Of a stretch of 64,000 nucleotides of DNA, positions 26,246 through 35,798 are shown piece by piece. The notes beneath the pieces were generated by a model, which searched no databases, was not told the origin of the DNA, and saw only the letters and a list, made by a program, of their open reading frames with translations. The position numbers were made by a program, and so were the translations under genes. Source of the stretch: Chryseobacterium limigenitum (GTDB lineage Bacteria; Bacteroidota; Bacteroidia; Flavobacteriales; Weeksellaceae); the NCBI RefSeq assembly GCF_900114875.1, contig NZ_FPKW01000006.1, forward strand, positions 62,001 to 126,000, read 5' to 3'. How positions within the stretch are numbered: the stretch's first letter is position 1; every line of letters begins with the position of its first letter.

Positions 26246-27559
26246 TTATTTTTTTTCAGGAACGTAATTAATAACTACTCTTTGGTTAGGATTAAGATAC
26301 TTTTTAGCCGCATTCTGCAGATCTTCTCTTGTGATACCTCTGTAGATGTCTATTTCTTTGTTGATTAAGTTGGTATCTCCCATCAAAACGTGGTTTGTTG
26401 CTAATGAAGCAGCAATTCCCTGAATGCTCGAATTCTGATTTACAAACTGGTTCTCAAATTGATTTTGAAGTTTCTGATAATCTTCCTGAGAAATTAAAGT
26501 TGTTTGAAGTTTTTTGATCTCAGCATCAATGTCTGTCTGTAATGTCTGCTTAGTCGTTTGTCCCATTGGGATTGCGAAAAATGCAAAAATTCCATAATCT
26601 TCAAGACCTTGGTTGAAAGCCTGTACCTGAAGTGCTTTTTTCTCCTGATCAACTAATTTTTTGTATAAAACTGAAGATTTTCCACTGCTTAAATAAGAAG
26701 AAAGCATATCTAAAATGTAAGCATCTTTTTCTTTGTTAGCAGGCGTTCTGTAAGCAAAAATATATGCTGGAAGCTGGATGTTAGGGTCTGTAGCCGTAAC
26801 TTCTTTTTCCTGAGTGATAGGAGCGTCTTTCGGATAATCTTTCGGGTAAACGGTTCCTTTAGGAATCGCTCCGTAATATTCCTGAATCCATTTTTTAGTC
26901 TGCTCAGGCTTAATGTCTCCTGCAACGACCAAAGTAGCATTGTTCGGAACATAATATTTTTTATAAAAAGCCTGGAATTCTTCTAATTTAGCTGAATTCA
27001 AATCTTCCATAGAACCGATTGTAGGCCAGTTGTATGGGTGATTCGTAAATAGATTTTTTTGCACTGTTGAGAATAGATTTCCATAAGGCTGGTTATCCAT
27101 TCTCAATCTTTTTTCTTCTTTTACAACCTCTCTCTGAGTATCTACCCCAACTTGGTTAATAACAGCGTGACGCAATCTTTCAGACTCCATCCAAAGACCC
27201 AGTTGCTCGTTGTTTGAAGGGAAAGTTTCGTAGTAATATGTTCTGTCGTTGGTAGTGTTGGCGTTGTTTTGTCCTCCGTTTGAAGAAACTATTTTAAACC
27301 AGTCACCTCTTTTGATGTTTGGAGTTCCTTCAAATAAAAGATGCTCGAAAAAGTGAGCAAAACCCGTTCTTCCTTTTACTTCATCCTTTGCACCTACGTG
27401 ATACATTACCCCTGTTGTAACTACCGGCGCCGAATTATCCTGATGAAGAATTACGTGAAGCCCGTTTGGTAGGTCATACTCTTCGAATTTAATTTGTTGT
27501 GCATTCAAAGCCATTCCGAAGAAAGCCACTGCAGCAACAGAAAGAAGTCGTTTTTTCAT
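26246..27559 (-). CDS. M16 family zinc metallopeptidase (catalytic subunit)
   Basis: 437 aa, signal peptide 1-20 (cleavage near LNAQ). The inverted zinc motif HFFEH is intact at H69-H73, with the downstream ligand Glu at about 148-149 (REVVKEEK). The second half carries the usual degenerate M16 repeat. It is upstream of the zinc-less M16 gene with a 109-bp gap and no clear promoter between, so the two are probably one transcript and one enzyme. Peptide substrate unknown. Confidence 0.92.
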   Translation of the reverse strand: MKKRLLSVAAVAFFGMALNAQQIKFEEYDLPNGLHVILHQDNSAPVVTTGVMYHVGAKDEVKGRTGFAHFFEHLLFEGTPNIKRGDWFKIVSSNGGQNNANTTNDRTYYYETFPSNNEQLGLWMESERLRHAVINQVGVDTQREVVKEEKRLRMDNQPYGNLFSTVQKNLFTNHPYNWPTIGSMEDLNSAKLEEFQAFYKKYYVPNNATLVVAGDIKPEQTKKWIQEYYGAIPKGTVYPKDYPKDAPITQEKEVTATDPNIQLPAYIFAYRTPANKEKDAYILDMLSSYLSSGKSSVLYKKLVDQEKKALQVQAFNQGLEDYGIFAFFAIPMGQTTKQTLQTDIDAEIKKLQTTLISQEDYQKLQNQFENQFVNQNSSIQGIAASLATNHVLMGDTNLINKEIDIYRGITREDLQNAAKKYLNPNQRVVINYVPEKK

Positions 27560-27678
27560 AAAATAGAAATTGTTTTGTCAATTAGTGTAGAAATTACTTG
27601 AATTGTTACATATAAAATATGAATTTTTTTTGAATGAAATAATGATTTATTTAATAGATACAGATGATCAATCTAAAA

Positions 27679-27709
27679 TTTGAATTCTCCATATAATACA
27701 CTAATTTTG
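27679..27709 (+). promoter_or_regulatory. Promoter of the uvrD/pcrA-like gene
   Basis: TTTG (27679-27682), 19 nt, TAATTTTG (27702-27709), a complete Bacteroidota promoter. ATG follows 22 nt later. Confidence 0.72.
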
Positions 27710-27731
27710 TGTTCCCAAAATTTTTTGCAGT

Positions 27732-30062
27732 ATGGATTATCTGAAAGGACTCAACGAATCACAATATGAAGCCGTTACCACATTACAAGGACCTCTGATG
27801 GTGCTTGCGGGAGCGGGTTCCGGAAAAACTCGTGTACTCACGATGCGTATCGCTCATTTGATCACGAATGGAGTAGACCCTTTCAATATTCTCGCGCTTA
27901 CCTTTACCAATAAGGCTGCAAAAGAAATGAAAGAACGTATTGCAAAAGTTGTCGGACAAAGCAATGCGAGAAGCCTTTGGATGGGAACTTTTCACTCTGT
28001 TTTTGCAAGGATTTTAAGAATTGAAGGTCATTATTTGGGCTATCCTTCTAATTTTACGATTTATGATCAGCAGGATGCATTAAATGTTATCCGAAAAGTG
28101 ATCAAAGACATGAATGTAGATGCAGATCTTTATAAGCCTAAAAAAGTTCAGTCAAGAATTTCTACCTATAAAAATAACCTGATAACGGTAAAAGCATATT
28201 TCAACAATCCTGAATTGGTTGAAGCTGATGAAAAGGCCAACATGAAATTCATCGGGCAGATCTATCAGAAATATGTTGAGCAGTGTTTCAAAAACGGGGC
28301 AATGGATTTTGATGATCTATTGTTGAAAACCAACGAATTGTTGACTCGTTTTCCGGAAGTTTTAGCAAAATATCAGGATAGATTCAGATATATTTTGGTG
28401 GATGAGTACCAGGATACAAACCATTCTCAATATCTTATTGTAAAGGCTTTAGCTTCAAAATTTGAAAATATCTGTGTGGTAGGAGATGATGCGCAGTCTA
28501 TTTACTCTTTCCGTGGCGCGAATATTTACAATATCTTAAACTTTAAAAAAGATTATACAGACGCAGTAACAGTTTCTTTGGAGCAAAATTACCGTTCGAC
28601 ACAGACAATCGTAAATGCTGCCAATGTTGTGATTGCTAAAAACTTACAGCAGTTTAAGAAAAACGTTTTCAGTGAAAATGAACAGGGAGATAAAATAAAA
28701 GTCTACCGTTCGCTTTCTGATGCTGACGAAGCCAATTTCGTTGCCGGAAATATCTGGGAATTAAGAAACAGAGATCAAAGAAAATACAGCGATTTCGCGA
28801 TTTTATACAGAACAAATTCTCAGACACGTGCTTTTGAAGATGCGTTGAGACGTAAAAATATTCCGTACAAAGTGTATGGAGGTCTGTCTTTCTACCAAAG
28901 AAAGGAGGTTAAAGATTTAATCGGATATCTTCGATTATTGGTCAATGAAAATGACTCGGAAGCGTTGATGAGAATCATTAATTATCCGACAAGAGGAATT
29001 GGAGAAACGACTCAGAATAAGTTGATTGTGTTTGCGGATTCTCAAAATATTCCTGTGTCTAATGTTTTAGATAATCTTCCGATTTATGCACCGCAATTAG
29101 GTTTTAATAATGGAGTTTTAACAAAATTGAGCGATTTTTGGTCGATGATCAAGGCATTTCAGGTATTGTTAAAAGCAGAAACTGCCTACAATGTTGCGAT
29201 GGAAGTTGCTAAACGAAGCGGTTTGATTAAATTTTTAAAAGACGATCAGACTCCGGAAGGAATTTCGCGTGTAGAAAACGTTCAGGAATTAATGAACTCT
29301 ATGCAGGGGTTTATAGAAGAGCAAATGCAGTTAGAAGACGGAGATCCAAGCTTACCGAATTTCCTTGAAAATATTGCTCTTTCGGCGGATACACAAAATA
29401 AAGATAATGAAGATGAGATGGTTTCTTTAATGACCATTCACCTTTCAAAAGGACTGGAATTCCCTGTGGTTCACTTGGTTGGTTTGGAAGAAAATCTTTT
29501 CCCAAGTTTTATGAGTTCTGCAACCAGAGAAGATGTGGAAGAAGAAAGACGATTATTTTACGTTGCCTTAACGAGAGCTGAAAAACAGGTGTTTTTCTCA
29601 TATGCCGTTTCACGTTTTCAGTGGGGGAAAATTACCGATGGGGAACCTTCGAGATTTTTAAGTGAAATTGATGAAGAATTTATTGAATTTGTGAATCCTG
29701 TTATGGAGAAACGTTTCATTAATAATGCAGGCGTGAAATCTAATATTTTTGATGAATATCCATCCGAAGGCAGAAGTTTCAAAAAAGTTGAAAAGAAATC
29801 TATCGAAAGGGCAGAAGGCTCAAAACCAATTGCAGAGCCTAGAAAATTAAAACCCGTAAGCACAGCTAAAATCATTAACCCAAGCGGAGCTTCTTCTCAG
29901 GATATCGAAGTAGGAGACAGCGTAAGGCACGACCGTTTTGGAATCGGAGAGGTAACTTTCCTGGATGGAACAGATCCTCAAAATATCAAAGCCAAAGTTG
30001 TTTTCATGCATGAAGGCGAGAAAAACCTGATCTTGAAATATGCTAAGCTGACAAAAATTTAG
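27732..30062 (+). CDS. UvrD/PcrA-type 3'-5' DNA helicase
   Basis: Superfamily 1A helicase of repair and replication, 776 aa. Motifs: Q-motif LNESQYEAV, Walker A AGAGSGKT (26-33), DEYQDTN (motif II), DDAQSIYSFRGA (motif III), QNYRST (motif IV), TIHLSKGLEFP (motif V) and VALTRAEK (motif VI). The C-terminal segment GDSVRHDRFGIGEV is the Tudor-like RNA-polymerase-binding module of PcrA/UvrD. Either name would fit. Single-gene unit. Confidence 0.95.
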   Translation: MDYLKGLNESQYEAVTTLQGPLMVLAGAGSGKTRVLTMRIAHLITNGVDPFNILALTFTNKAAKEMKERIAKVVGQSNARSLWMGTFHSVFARILRIEGHYLGYPSNFTIYDQQDALNVIRKVIKDMNVDADLYKPKKVQSRISTYKNNLITVKAYFNNPELVEADEKANMKFIGQIYQKYVEQCFKNGAMDFDDLLLKTNELLTRFPEVLAKYQDRFRYILVDEYQDTNHSQYLIVKALASKFENICVVGDDAQSIYSFRGANIYNILNFKKDYTDAVTVSLEQNYRSTQTIVNAANVVIAKNLQQFKKNVFSENEQGDKIKVYRSLSDADEANFVAGNIWELRNRDQRKYSDFAILYRTNSQTRAFEDALRRKNIPYKVYGGLSFYQRKEVKDLIGYLRLLVNENDSEALMRIINYPTRGIGETTQNKLIVFADSQNIPVSNVLDNLPIYAPQLGFNNGVLTKLSDFWSMIKAFQVLLKAETAYNVAMEVAKRSGLIKFLKDDQTPEGISRVENVQELMNSMQGFIEEQMQLEDGDPSLPNFLENIALSADTQNKDNEDEMVSLMTIHLSKGLEFPVVHLVGLEENLFPSFMSSATREDVEEERRLFYVALTRAEKQVFFSYAVSRFQWGKITDGEPSRFLSEIDEEFIEFVNPVMEKRFINNAGVKSNIFDEYPSEGRSFKKVEKKSIERAEGSKPIAEPRKLKPVSTAKIINPSGASSQDIEVGDSVRHDRFGIGEVTFLDGTDPQNIKAKVVFMHEGEKNLILKYAKLTKI

Positions 30063-30096
30063 GTCATTGCGAGGAGCGAAGCGACGAAGCAATCTC
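30063..30096 (+). repeat. Dispersed repeat R1, copy 2
   Basis: Same 34-bp unit as 6014-6047, starting directly at the end of the helicase stop codon. The similarity extends a few bases further (AATAATCT). Confidence 0.85.
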
Positions 30097-30105
30097 AAAA
30101 TAATC

Positions 30106-30182
30106 TCCCACAGATTTGCACAGATATTTGTGTTGTATTTAATTAAAAAAATATGCGTAATCGTCTGTGCAAATCTGTGGGA
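30106..30182. repeat. 19-bp perfect inverted repeat
   Basis: TCCCACAGATTTGCACAGA (30106-30124) and its exact complement (30164-30182) flank a 39-nt AT-rich spacer. It could act as a terminator-like or extragenic palindrome after the helicase gene. Only one copy lies in this window. Confidence 0.85.
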
Positions 30183-30209
30183 ATTTAAATTCAAGTAAAA
30201 AATCAATCC

Positions 30210-30359
30210 TCAAGCTTCCCATTTCACAAAAGACTCCATCACCTCATATTCTGCCAACCCTAATTCATCATAAGCTTTAGCGGTTTCACGATTACGATCT
30301 TCTGCTCGTTGCCAGAATTGCCTTGCACCATCTCCCGTAAAAACAGCTCTGTCTTTCAT
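30210..30359 (-). CDS. Small ORF, 49 aa, possibly the intact part of a longer broken frame
   Basis: ATG 30359 opens MKDRAVFTGDGARQFWQRAE, charged and helical, and ends ESFVKWEA at TGA 30210. The frame continues upstream through a TAG at 30369-30371 to another ATG at 30401 (MTKLNLLQNR, stop, LKG), as if a 63-residue protein acquired a nonsense codon. I do not recognise the family. The composition looks coding. The rest of 30402-30619 shows no gene. Confidence 0.4.
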   Translation of the reverse strand: MKDRAVFTGDGARQFWQRAEDRNRETAKAYDELGLAEYEVMESFVKWEA

Positions 30360-30623
30360 TCCTTTGAGCTATCTATTTTGAAGTAAATTTAATTTAGTCA
30401 TATCATGTATGATTTAAGTGTAAATATAATAAGTTGTTATTGATTATCAGTCAGCGTGCTAATATTTTAAATCACTTTGAAGTGAAAATATTTATTGAAA
30501 CGAAATGGGTTGATAAAATATCATTTTGCTCTTTAAAAATTAAATTGACGGTGCTTTTTTGATAGAAAATGTATTTAATAAATTTAGACAAAGAATATTT
30601 TTAAAGTTTATAAGTCTATTAAT

Positions 30624-30654
30624 TTTGTAGACTAATAAATATGGCTTACATTTG
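30624..30654 (+). promoter_or_regulatory. Promoter of the first TonB receptor gene
   Basis: TTTG (30624-30627), 19 nt, TACATTTG (30647-30654). Complete match; leader about 35 nt. An overlapping TAATTTTG at 30620-30627 is a weaker alternative. Confidence 0.72.
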
Positions 30655-30695
30655 CTCCTCAAAAAACATAAATTATTAATTATTTTAGAAAATCT

Positions 30696-33416
30696 ATGAA
30701 AAATAAAAAGACAATTTTTTCAGTTTCGGTACTTTTTTTCTTAGGAACTTATACATACGCGCAACAAAAAGATACCTTAAAGACGGGGGATGTAGAGGAA
30801 GTGGTAATTTTGGGGTCAAGAAGTGGGGCAAGATCTAAGGTCGACAGCCCGGTTCCTGTGGATGTATTTAATGTAAAAGAATCTTCGGTTATTCTTCCGC
30901 AAACTAATATTTCGCAGATATTGAATGCAGTGGCTCCATCTTTTACGTCTACAATTCAGACGAATGCGGATGGTACAGATCATTTGGATCCTGCGCAGTT
31001 GAGAGGACTTGGGCCAGATCAGGTCTTAGTTTTAGTGAATGGAAAAAGAAGACATACTTCAGCTTTGGTGAATGTCAACGGATCGCCAGGAAGAGGAAGT
31101 GTCGGAACGGATTTAAACTCAATCCCATCGTTTGCATTAACGAGAATTGAGGTTTTGCGTGACGGAGCTGCCGCTCAGTATGGTTCGGATGCTATCGCAG
31201 GAGTTATCAATTTAGAATTGAAAAGAGATACTGGAAGACTAACCGGACAAGTAAATTATGGAGGAAATCTTACGCCAACTGCGAATGATAATACCGGAGA
31301 TTTTGACGGACAGAATATTCAGATTGATCTTAATTACGGGAATAAAATTGGTAAGAAAGGTGGTTTTTATAACATAACATGGACTTCACAATTCAGAAAT
31401 CCGACTTACAGAGCGGGAACAGAAAGCGGTACGATTTACAATGCTTACAACGCCATAGAACAACGCGCTTTGAATAATGGAGTGAATCTTTCTTCCCTTT
31501 TTACAAACATTGGAAGTACGCCCAACTCTCAGCAAATTGTTAATTCTATTCATCAATATGCTCAAGGGGTAAATTATTTTTCAGCAGATTTTCAAAATCA
31601 GATACAATCGGCTACTACCATCACTGCTTTACAGGGACTTTTAAATACAAATGTTACCGATCAGGAATTAGCCTACAGAGGGCAGGATAGAAAGGATTTC
31701 AATATGCAGGTTGGCCAATCTAAACTCAGCAATCATCAGTTATTTGCCAACATTGAAATTCCTGTAAATGACAACTGGAAAGTCTATACTTTTGGTGGTT
31801 ACAGCTACAGACAAGGGACTTCCGGAGGTTTTTACAGAAAACCGAATCAAAGCAGAACGTTTACAGGATTGGCTGCGAACGGATATTTACCACAAATTGG
31901 AACAGATATTCAGGATTTGTCACTTTCTGCTGGAATTAAAGGAAATTGGAGTGGCTGGAATATTGATTTCAGTAATACTTTCGGGCAAAATTCATTTGAT
32001 TATACCATTCAGAATACGGGAAATACATCTCTGAGATTTGCTTCACCAAGCGAATTTAGCGCAGGTGGATTAAGGTTTTCACAAAATACAATCAATCTGG
32101 ATTTGTCTAAAAAATATGATGTCTGGAGCGGAATTAATATTGCCTTCGGAGCAGAACACCGTTATGAAAATTTCAAAATCACTGCGGGAGAAGAAGCTTC
32201 ATACGCAACCTATGATGTAAATGGAAATGTATGGAATGGCAGTTCTGCAAGACCAACCGATTTCTTTGGAAATGTTCTTCCCGGGGGATCGCAGGTTTTT
32301 GGAGGTTTCAGACCTGAGAATGCAGTAAATAAAAACCGACAGTCACTTGCCGGATACGCAGATTTTGAATTTAATTTCACGGATTGGTTATTGGTAGATG
32401 CAGCAGCGAGATATGAAAATTATTCTGATTTTGGTTCTACTTTTAATTATAAATTGGCCTCAAGAATTAAATTAGATAAAAATTTAAACTTCAGATTTGC
32501 CGGATCTACAGGTTTTAGGGCTCCTTCAATTCATCAGATTTATTATAATGTAACTTCAACCTTATTTACAGACGGGGTTTTAAAGGATGTCGGAACTTTT
32601 AGTAATGATTCAAAAGTTGCCAATTTATTAGGAATTCCAAGTTTAAAACAGGAAACCTCAAAGTCTGCAAGTGTAGGATTTACCTATAAAATTCCTGCGG
32701 TTAATTTAACATTTACCGCAGATGGATATTTCACAAGAATTGACAACCGAATTATTCTTACAGGACAGTTTGCGAGAGCCGCAGTTTCAGCTCAGGCACA
32801 AGCGGCTATGGATGAGGCCGGAGTAAATGCCGTTCAATTATTTGCCAATGCTATTGATACGGAAACCAAAGGTTTGGATGTAGTTATCAGTCATAATCTG
32901 AAGTTTTCAGGGGTAAAGTTGGATAATAATTTTGCGATCAATCTTAATCAGACGAGAAAAGTTGGAAATATACATTCCTCGGGTTCTTTACAGGAAACGA
33001 ATTTAGAAAATGTCTATTTTTCTGAAGCATCAAGAATCTATCTTGAAGAAGCTGTACCAAGGGTAAAGGCGAGTTTATCGAACCAACTTTCTTGGGAAAA
33101 AACAATTGTTTATTTAAGAAATACTTATTTCGGAAAAGTAACCAGTCCTGACATCATTGATGCCAACGGAAACGGAATTATTGAGACCAACGAACATCAA
33201 CAGATCACTCCAAAAATCATCACGGATCTTTCCGTAGCTTATCAGTTTACAAAAAATGTAGGTCTTACGTTGGGAGTGAATAATTTATTTGATATTTATC
33301 CTACAAAAAATCTTACAGCGTCTACCAATAACGACCAGTTCATCTATTCGCGTTCTACATCGCAGTTTGGACAGAATGGCAGATATGTATTTTCAAGACT
33401 TAATTTCAATTTTTAA
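30696..33416 (+). CDS. TonB-dependent outer-membrane receptor
   Basis: 906 aa active-uptake receptor. Signal peptide 1-22 (cleavage near TYAQ), no N-terminal carboxypeptidase-like domain. The plug domain runs about 45-175 (ISQILNAVAPSF, LRGLGPDQVLVLVNGKRRH, IEVLRDGAAAQYGSDAIAGVIN), followed by a 22-strand barrel ending in FSRLNFNF with the terminal Phe. There is no SusD partner, so a SusCD polysaccharide system is unlikely; the ligand (metal complex, vitamin or small organic) is unknown. Single-gene unit with promoter and terminator. Confidence 0.92.
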   Translation: MKNKKTIFSVSVLFFLGTYTYAQQKDTLKTGDVEEVVILGSRSGARSKVDSPVPVDVFNVKESSVILPQTNISQILNAVAPSFTSTIQTNADGTDHLDPAQLRGLGPDQVLVLVNGKRRHTSALVNVNGSPGRGSVGTDLNSIPSFALTRIEVLRDGAAAQYGSDAIAGVINLELKRDTGRLTGQVNYGGNLTPTANDNTGDFDGQNIQIDLNYGNKIGKKGGFYNITWTSQFRNPTYRAGTESGTIYNAYNAIEQRALNNGVNLSSLFTNIGSTPNSQQIVNSIHQYAQGVNYFSADFQNQIQSATTITALQGLLNTNVTDQELAYRGQDRKDFNMQVGQSKLSNHQLFANIEIPVNDNWKVYTFGGYSYRQGTSGGFYRKPNQSRTFTGLAANGYLPQIGTDIQDLSLSAGIKGNWSGWNIDFSNTFGQNSFDYTIQNTGNTSLRFASPSEFSAGGLRFSQNTINLDLSKKYDVWSGINIAFGAEHRYENFKITAGEEASYATYDVNGNVWNGSSARPTDFFGNVLPGGSQVFGGFRPENAVNKNRQSLAGYADFEFNFTDWLLVDAAARYENYSDFGSTFNYKLASRIKLDKNLNFRFAGSTGFRAPSIHQIYYNVTSTLFTDGVLKDVGTFSNDSKVANLLGIPSLKQETSKSASVGFTYKIPAVNLTFTADGYFTRIDNRIILTGQFARAAVSAQAQAAMDEAGVNAVQLFANAIDTETKGLDVVISHNLKFSGVKLDNNFAINLNQTRKVGNIHSSGSLQETNLENVYFSEASRIYLEEAVPRVKASLSNQLSWEKTIVYLRNTYFGKVTSPDIIDANGNGIIETNEHQQITPKIITDLSVAYQFTKNVGLTLGVNNLFDIYPTKNLTASTNNDQFIYSRSTSQFGQNGRYVFSRLNFNF

Positions 33417-33450
33417 ATGTTTTTTTAGCTTTCTATTATTATTTATTAGG

Positions 33451-33480
33451 AACGGATTCTTTATGGGAATCCGTTTTTTG
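33451..33480 (+). terminator. Terminator of the first TonB receptor gene
   Basis: The 9-bp stem AACGGATTC/GAATCCGTT with a 7-nt loop and a T-run; 35 nt after the stop. Confidence 0.9.
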
Positions 33481-33532
33481 TTGATTATAGAAAAGATTTA
33501 ATTTTAAGGGGTTAAAATATTTAAAGTTGAAC

Positions 33533-33540
33533 TATTTTTG
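33533..33540 (+). promoter_or_regulatory. -7 promoter box for the PLD-like gene
   Basis: TATTTTTG fits TAnnTTTG. It contains the TTG at 33538 that could be read as an early start, so translation more likely begins at the ATG 33595. Confidence 0.45.
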
Positions 33541-33594
33541 CTGTCCGATAAAAACAACAAAACAAGTAATGAAAAACTTCAATTTTTATTAAGA

Positions 33595-34362
33595 ATGGGA
33601 ACTTTTTATAATAATGCAGTGTGCGATATCTACATGGGAAAAGGCGCCGGAGCAAAACTGATGCAGGATATAAGAAATGCAAAGAAAAATGTAAAAATTG
33701 TATCTCCCTATCTTTCTCCGTTTTTAATTAAAGAATTGATTTTTCTTCATTCCAGAGGGATCAATATTAAACTTATTACAAGCGATGAAATAGAAGATTT
33801 TTATGGATATGAAAAAAATATTCACAAATTAATTATTCAAAACAAACACGTCGATCAGAAAGCAAAAGAAACGAGAGATAATTTAGAGAGCTTATCGGGA
33901 ACTCTACTTTTTGCAATGATCGGGCTGGCAGTCGTTCTGTTTCCTTTAATGTATCTTTTGAAAGACTTGAAATTTGCGTTTGGTTTTATTATTGTCATTT
34001 TAATTTTTTTTGTTAGAGATTCTGTGGTTAAGAAAATTAAAAATACCAAAGTCTATCATTACACCTATAAACAGCTATTTCCTTTCAAGGTTTTTGTTTC
34101 GCCTAATAGTGGAAATTCTTTCAATAAAACCTTTATTCATAGCAAAATTTACGTTATTGATGATGAAATAGCTTATTTAGGTTCCCTTAATTTTACAGGA
34201 AGCGGTGTAAAGGAAAACCATGAAACAAGAATCAGGACAACGGATATTAATGCTGTGAAAAAAATCATTGAAGAAATGAAAGATTTATTTTTTAATTCAA
34301 ATTTAGCTGAAAGAGACATTCAGTTTTGGGGAAGTCAGCTCTATGATGAACCTGGAAATTAA
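33595..34362 (+). CDS. Membrane-anchored phospholipase D-like protein
   Basis: 255 aa from the ATG at 33595. The N-terminal part (NAKKNVKIVSPYLSPFLIKEL) looks like the start of a PLD half-domain but has no HKD motif. Two hydrophobic segments (about 103-122 and 126-140) follow, then one HKD site, HSKIYVIDD (H182, K184, D189), with LGSLNFTGSG. With only one HKD the protein may need to dimerise, as Nuc-type enzymes do. Cardiolipin synthase, phospholipase or nuclease roles are all possible. Convergent with the esterase gene, stop to stop. Confidence 0.72.
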   Translation: MGTFYNNAVCDIYMGKGAGAKLMQDIRNAKKNVKIVSPYLSPFLIKELIFLHSRGINIKLITSDEIEDFYGYEKNIHKLIIQNKHVDQKAKETRDNLESLSGTLLFAMIGLAVVLFPLMYLLKDLKFAFGFIIVILIFFVRDSVVKKIKNTKVYHYTYKQLFPFKVFVSPNSGNSFNKTFIHSKIYVIDDEIAYLGSLNFTGSGVKENHETRIRTTDINAVKKIIEEMKDLFFNSNLAERDIQFWGSQLYDEPGN

Positions 34363-35391
34363 TTAGTTTTTCTTTTGCGAAACAATAAAATTTACCATTT
34401 CATTATTGATTTGATGTAAATACGTCTTGTCGGTTGTTCCAAATCCGTGCATTCCGTCTTTTACGATAATTAAAGAATTTTGTACGTTGGCTTTTTTTAG
34501 TTTTCTGCTGAGCTTTTCAGATTGTTGCAAAGGAACAACTTTATCTTTGTCACCTTGCACAATTAAAGTTGGAACAGCGGTATCTGTATACGTTATCGGA
34601 GATATGGTTTTGAAATATTTTACAACTTTTCTTTTGTCTTTATTGATATCATATCCGGAAATTCCATTGACAAGATTTTCTCTCAAAGTGACAATTTTGT
34701 TTGAAAATATTAACCCAACGAAAAAAACAGGAACTTTTCCGATTCGGGTATGAAGAAGTGTATTAAGATCTGCCGGACCAAAATTATCTACAACATAATT
34801 TACTTTTGCAGAATAAGCCGCCAGTTCAGGACTTCCGATGAATTCATTATCTTGCGTATAAGCTGCAAGCATCGAAAGATGAGCGCCCGATGAAGCTCCG
34901 AATAATCCAATATTATTGGTGTCAAAATTATATTTTTCAGCATTTTTTCTTACCCATCGTATCGCGTCTTTAGTATCCTGAAGCGGTAACGGAAAATGAA
35001 TGTTCTCGCTTAATAAAGTGTAATTTATTGCAATTACAGCATATTTCTTTTCAACCAATTTTAGAAACATATCTTCAATATAAGTCTCTGATCGTATGGT
35101 TTTATCACCTTTTACCCATCCTCCTCCGTAGACATAAATTACAACAGGAAGTTTCTCTGATGAGGTATCTTTTGGCGTGTAGATATCCAAAGCCATTTGA
35201 TCGCCATTTTGATTGGTTTTGTAGATAATGTTTTCAGAAACATTCGTTTTTTCCGGTAACAGGGTGCTTTTTCCTGTTTTCGGTTCAAATGGAAGCTGAG
35301 AAAAACTTAAAGTAAATAAATTTAAAAATAAAACAAAAAACAGGTTTCTTGAAAACCTGTAGATTGATATGCTGCTCGATAATGATTTCAT
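34363..35391 (-). CDS. Exported alpha/beta-hydrolase (BD-FAE/esterase-like)
   Basis: 342 aa with an N-terminal hydrophobic signal (about 13-31, ending SFSQ). The oxyanion-hole motif is YGGGW rather than the more usual HGGG. The nucleophile elbow is GASSGAH, and the late Asp (QGDKDKVVP) and His (DGMHGFG) complete the triad. Probably hydrolyses a carboxylic ester in the periplasm. It lies 23 bp after the DUF3037 gene on the same strand, so it may be the third gene of the kinase operon. Confidence 0.85.
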   Translation of the reverse strand: MKSLSSSISIYRFSRNLFFVLFLNLFTLSFSQLPFEPKTGKSTLLPEKTNVSENIIYKTNQNGDQMALDIYTPKDTSSEKLPVVIYVYGGGWVKGDKTIRSETYIEDMFLKLVEKKYAVIAINYTLLSENIHFPLPLQDTKDAIRWVRKNAEKYNFDTNNIGLFGASSGAHLSMLAAYTQDNEFIGSPELAAYSAKVNYVVDNFGPADLNTLLHTRIGKVPVFFVGLIFSNKIVTLRENLVNGISGYDINKDKRKVVKYFKTISPITYTDTAVPTLIVQGDKDKVVPLQQSEKLSRKLKKANVQNSLIIVKDGMHGFGTTDKTYLHQINNEMVNFIVSQKKN

Positions 35392-35414
35392 ATGATATTT
35401 CTTGAAAGAGTTCC

Positions 35415-35798
35415 TTATTTTACTAACTCTTCAAAAAGTTTACCAAAAGTCTTTTCCAGATCTTTAGATTTTCCCGGATGAGGTCTTGAAGTTTGAACAA
35501 CAGAACTTCTCACGGCTGTTAGCCAACGGAAACGTTCTGGGATTTCAAATTGCGCAATGGGTCCGCCGTCTTTATCGCCATTCGCTATTTTTCGGAAGCT
35601 TTCCAGATTTTGAATAATATCATCGTAGTCCAGTTTGCTGTGCATTAGTTTAAATTTATCGGGACATAAATAATAATCTACTTTGATAAATTTCTCTCTT
35701 TTTGAGAACATAACGAGCCCGACATTGAAAAACTCTTCTCTCTCAACCTTTGGTACCAGACGTATTACAGCGTATTCGTAAATTTTATCCTCTTGCAT
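35415..35798 (-). CDS. DUF3037 domain-containing protein
   Basis: 127 aa, soluble. EYAVIRLVPKVEREEFFNVG at the N-terminus and the RWLTAVRSSVVQTSRPHPG segment mark the DUF3037 family; the role is unknown. It overlaps the HipA-like kinase gene by 14 bp. The family is known to sit next to HipA-like kinases, so it is presumably a partner or substrate of the kinase (inference). Confidence 0.85.
   Translation of the reverse strand: MQEDKIYEYAVIRLVPKVEREEFFNVGLVMFSKREKFIKVDYYLCPDKFKLMHSKLDYDDIIQNLESFRKIANGDKDGGPIAQFEIPERFRWLTAVRSSVVQTSRPHPGKSKDLEKTFGKLFEELVK

Noticed and set aside
30620..30627. TAATTTTG as the main -7 box of the first TonB receptor
   Set aside because: It lacks a -33 partner, whereas its TTTG is at exact spacing to serve as -33 for TACATTTG at 30647.
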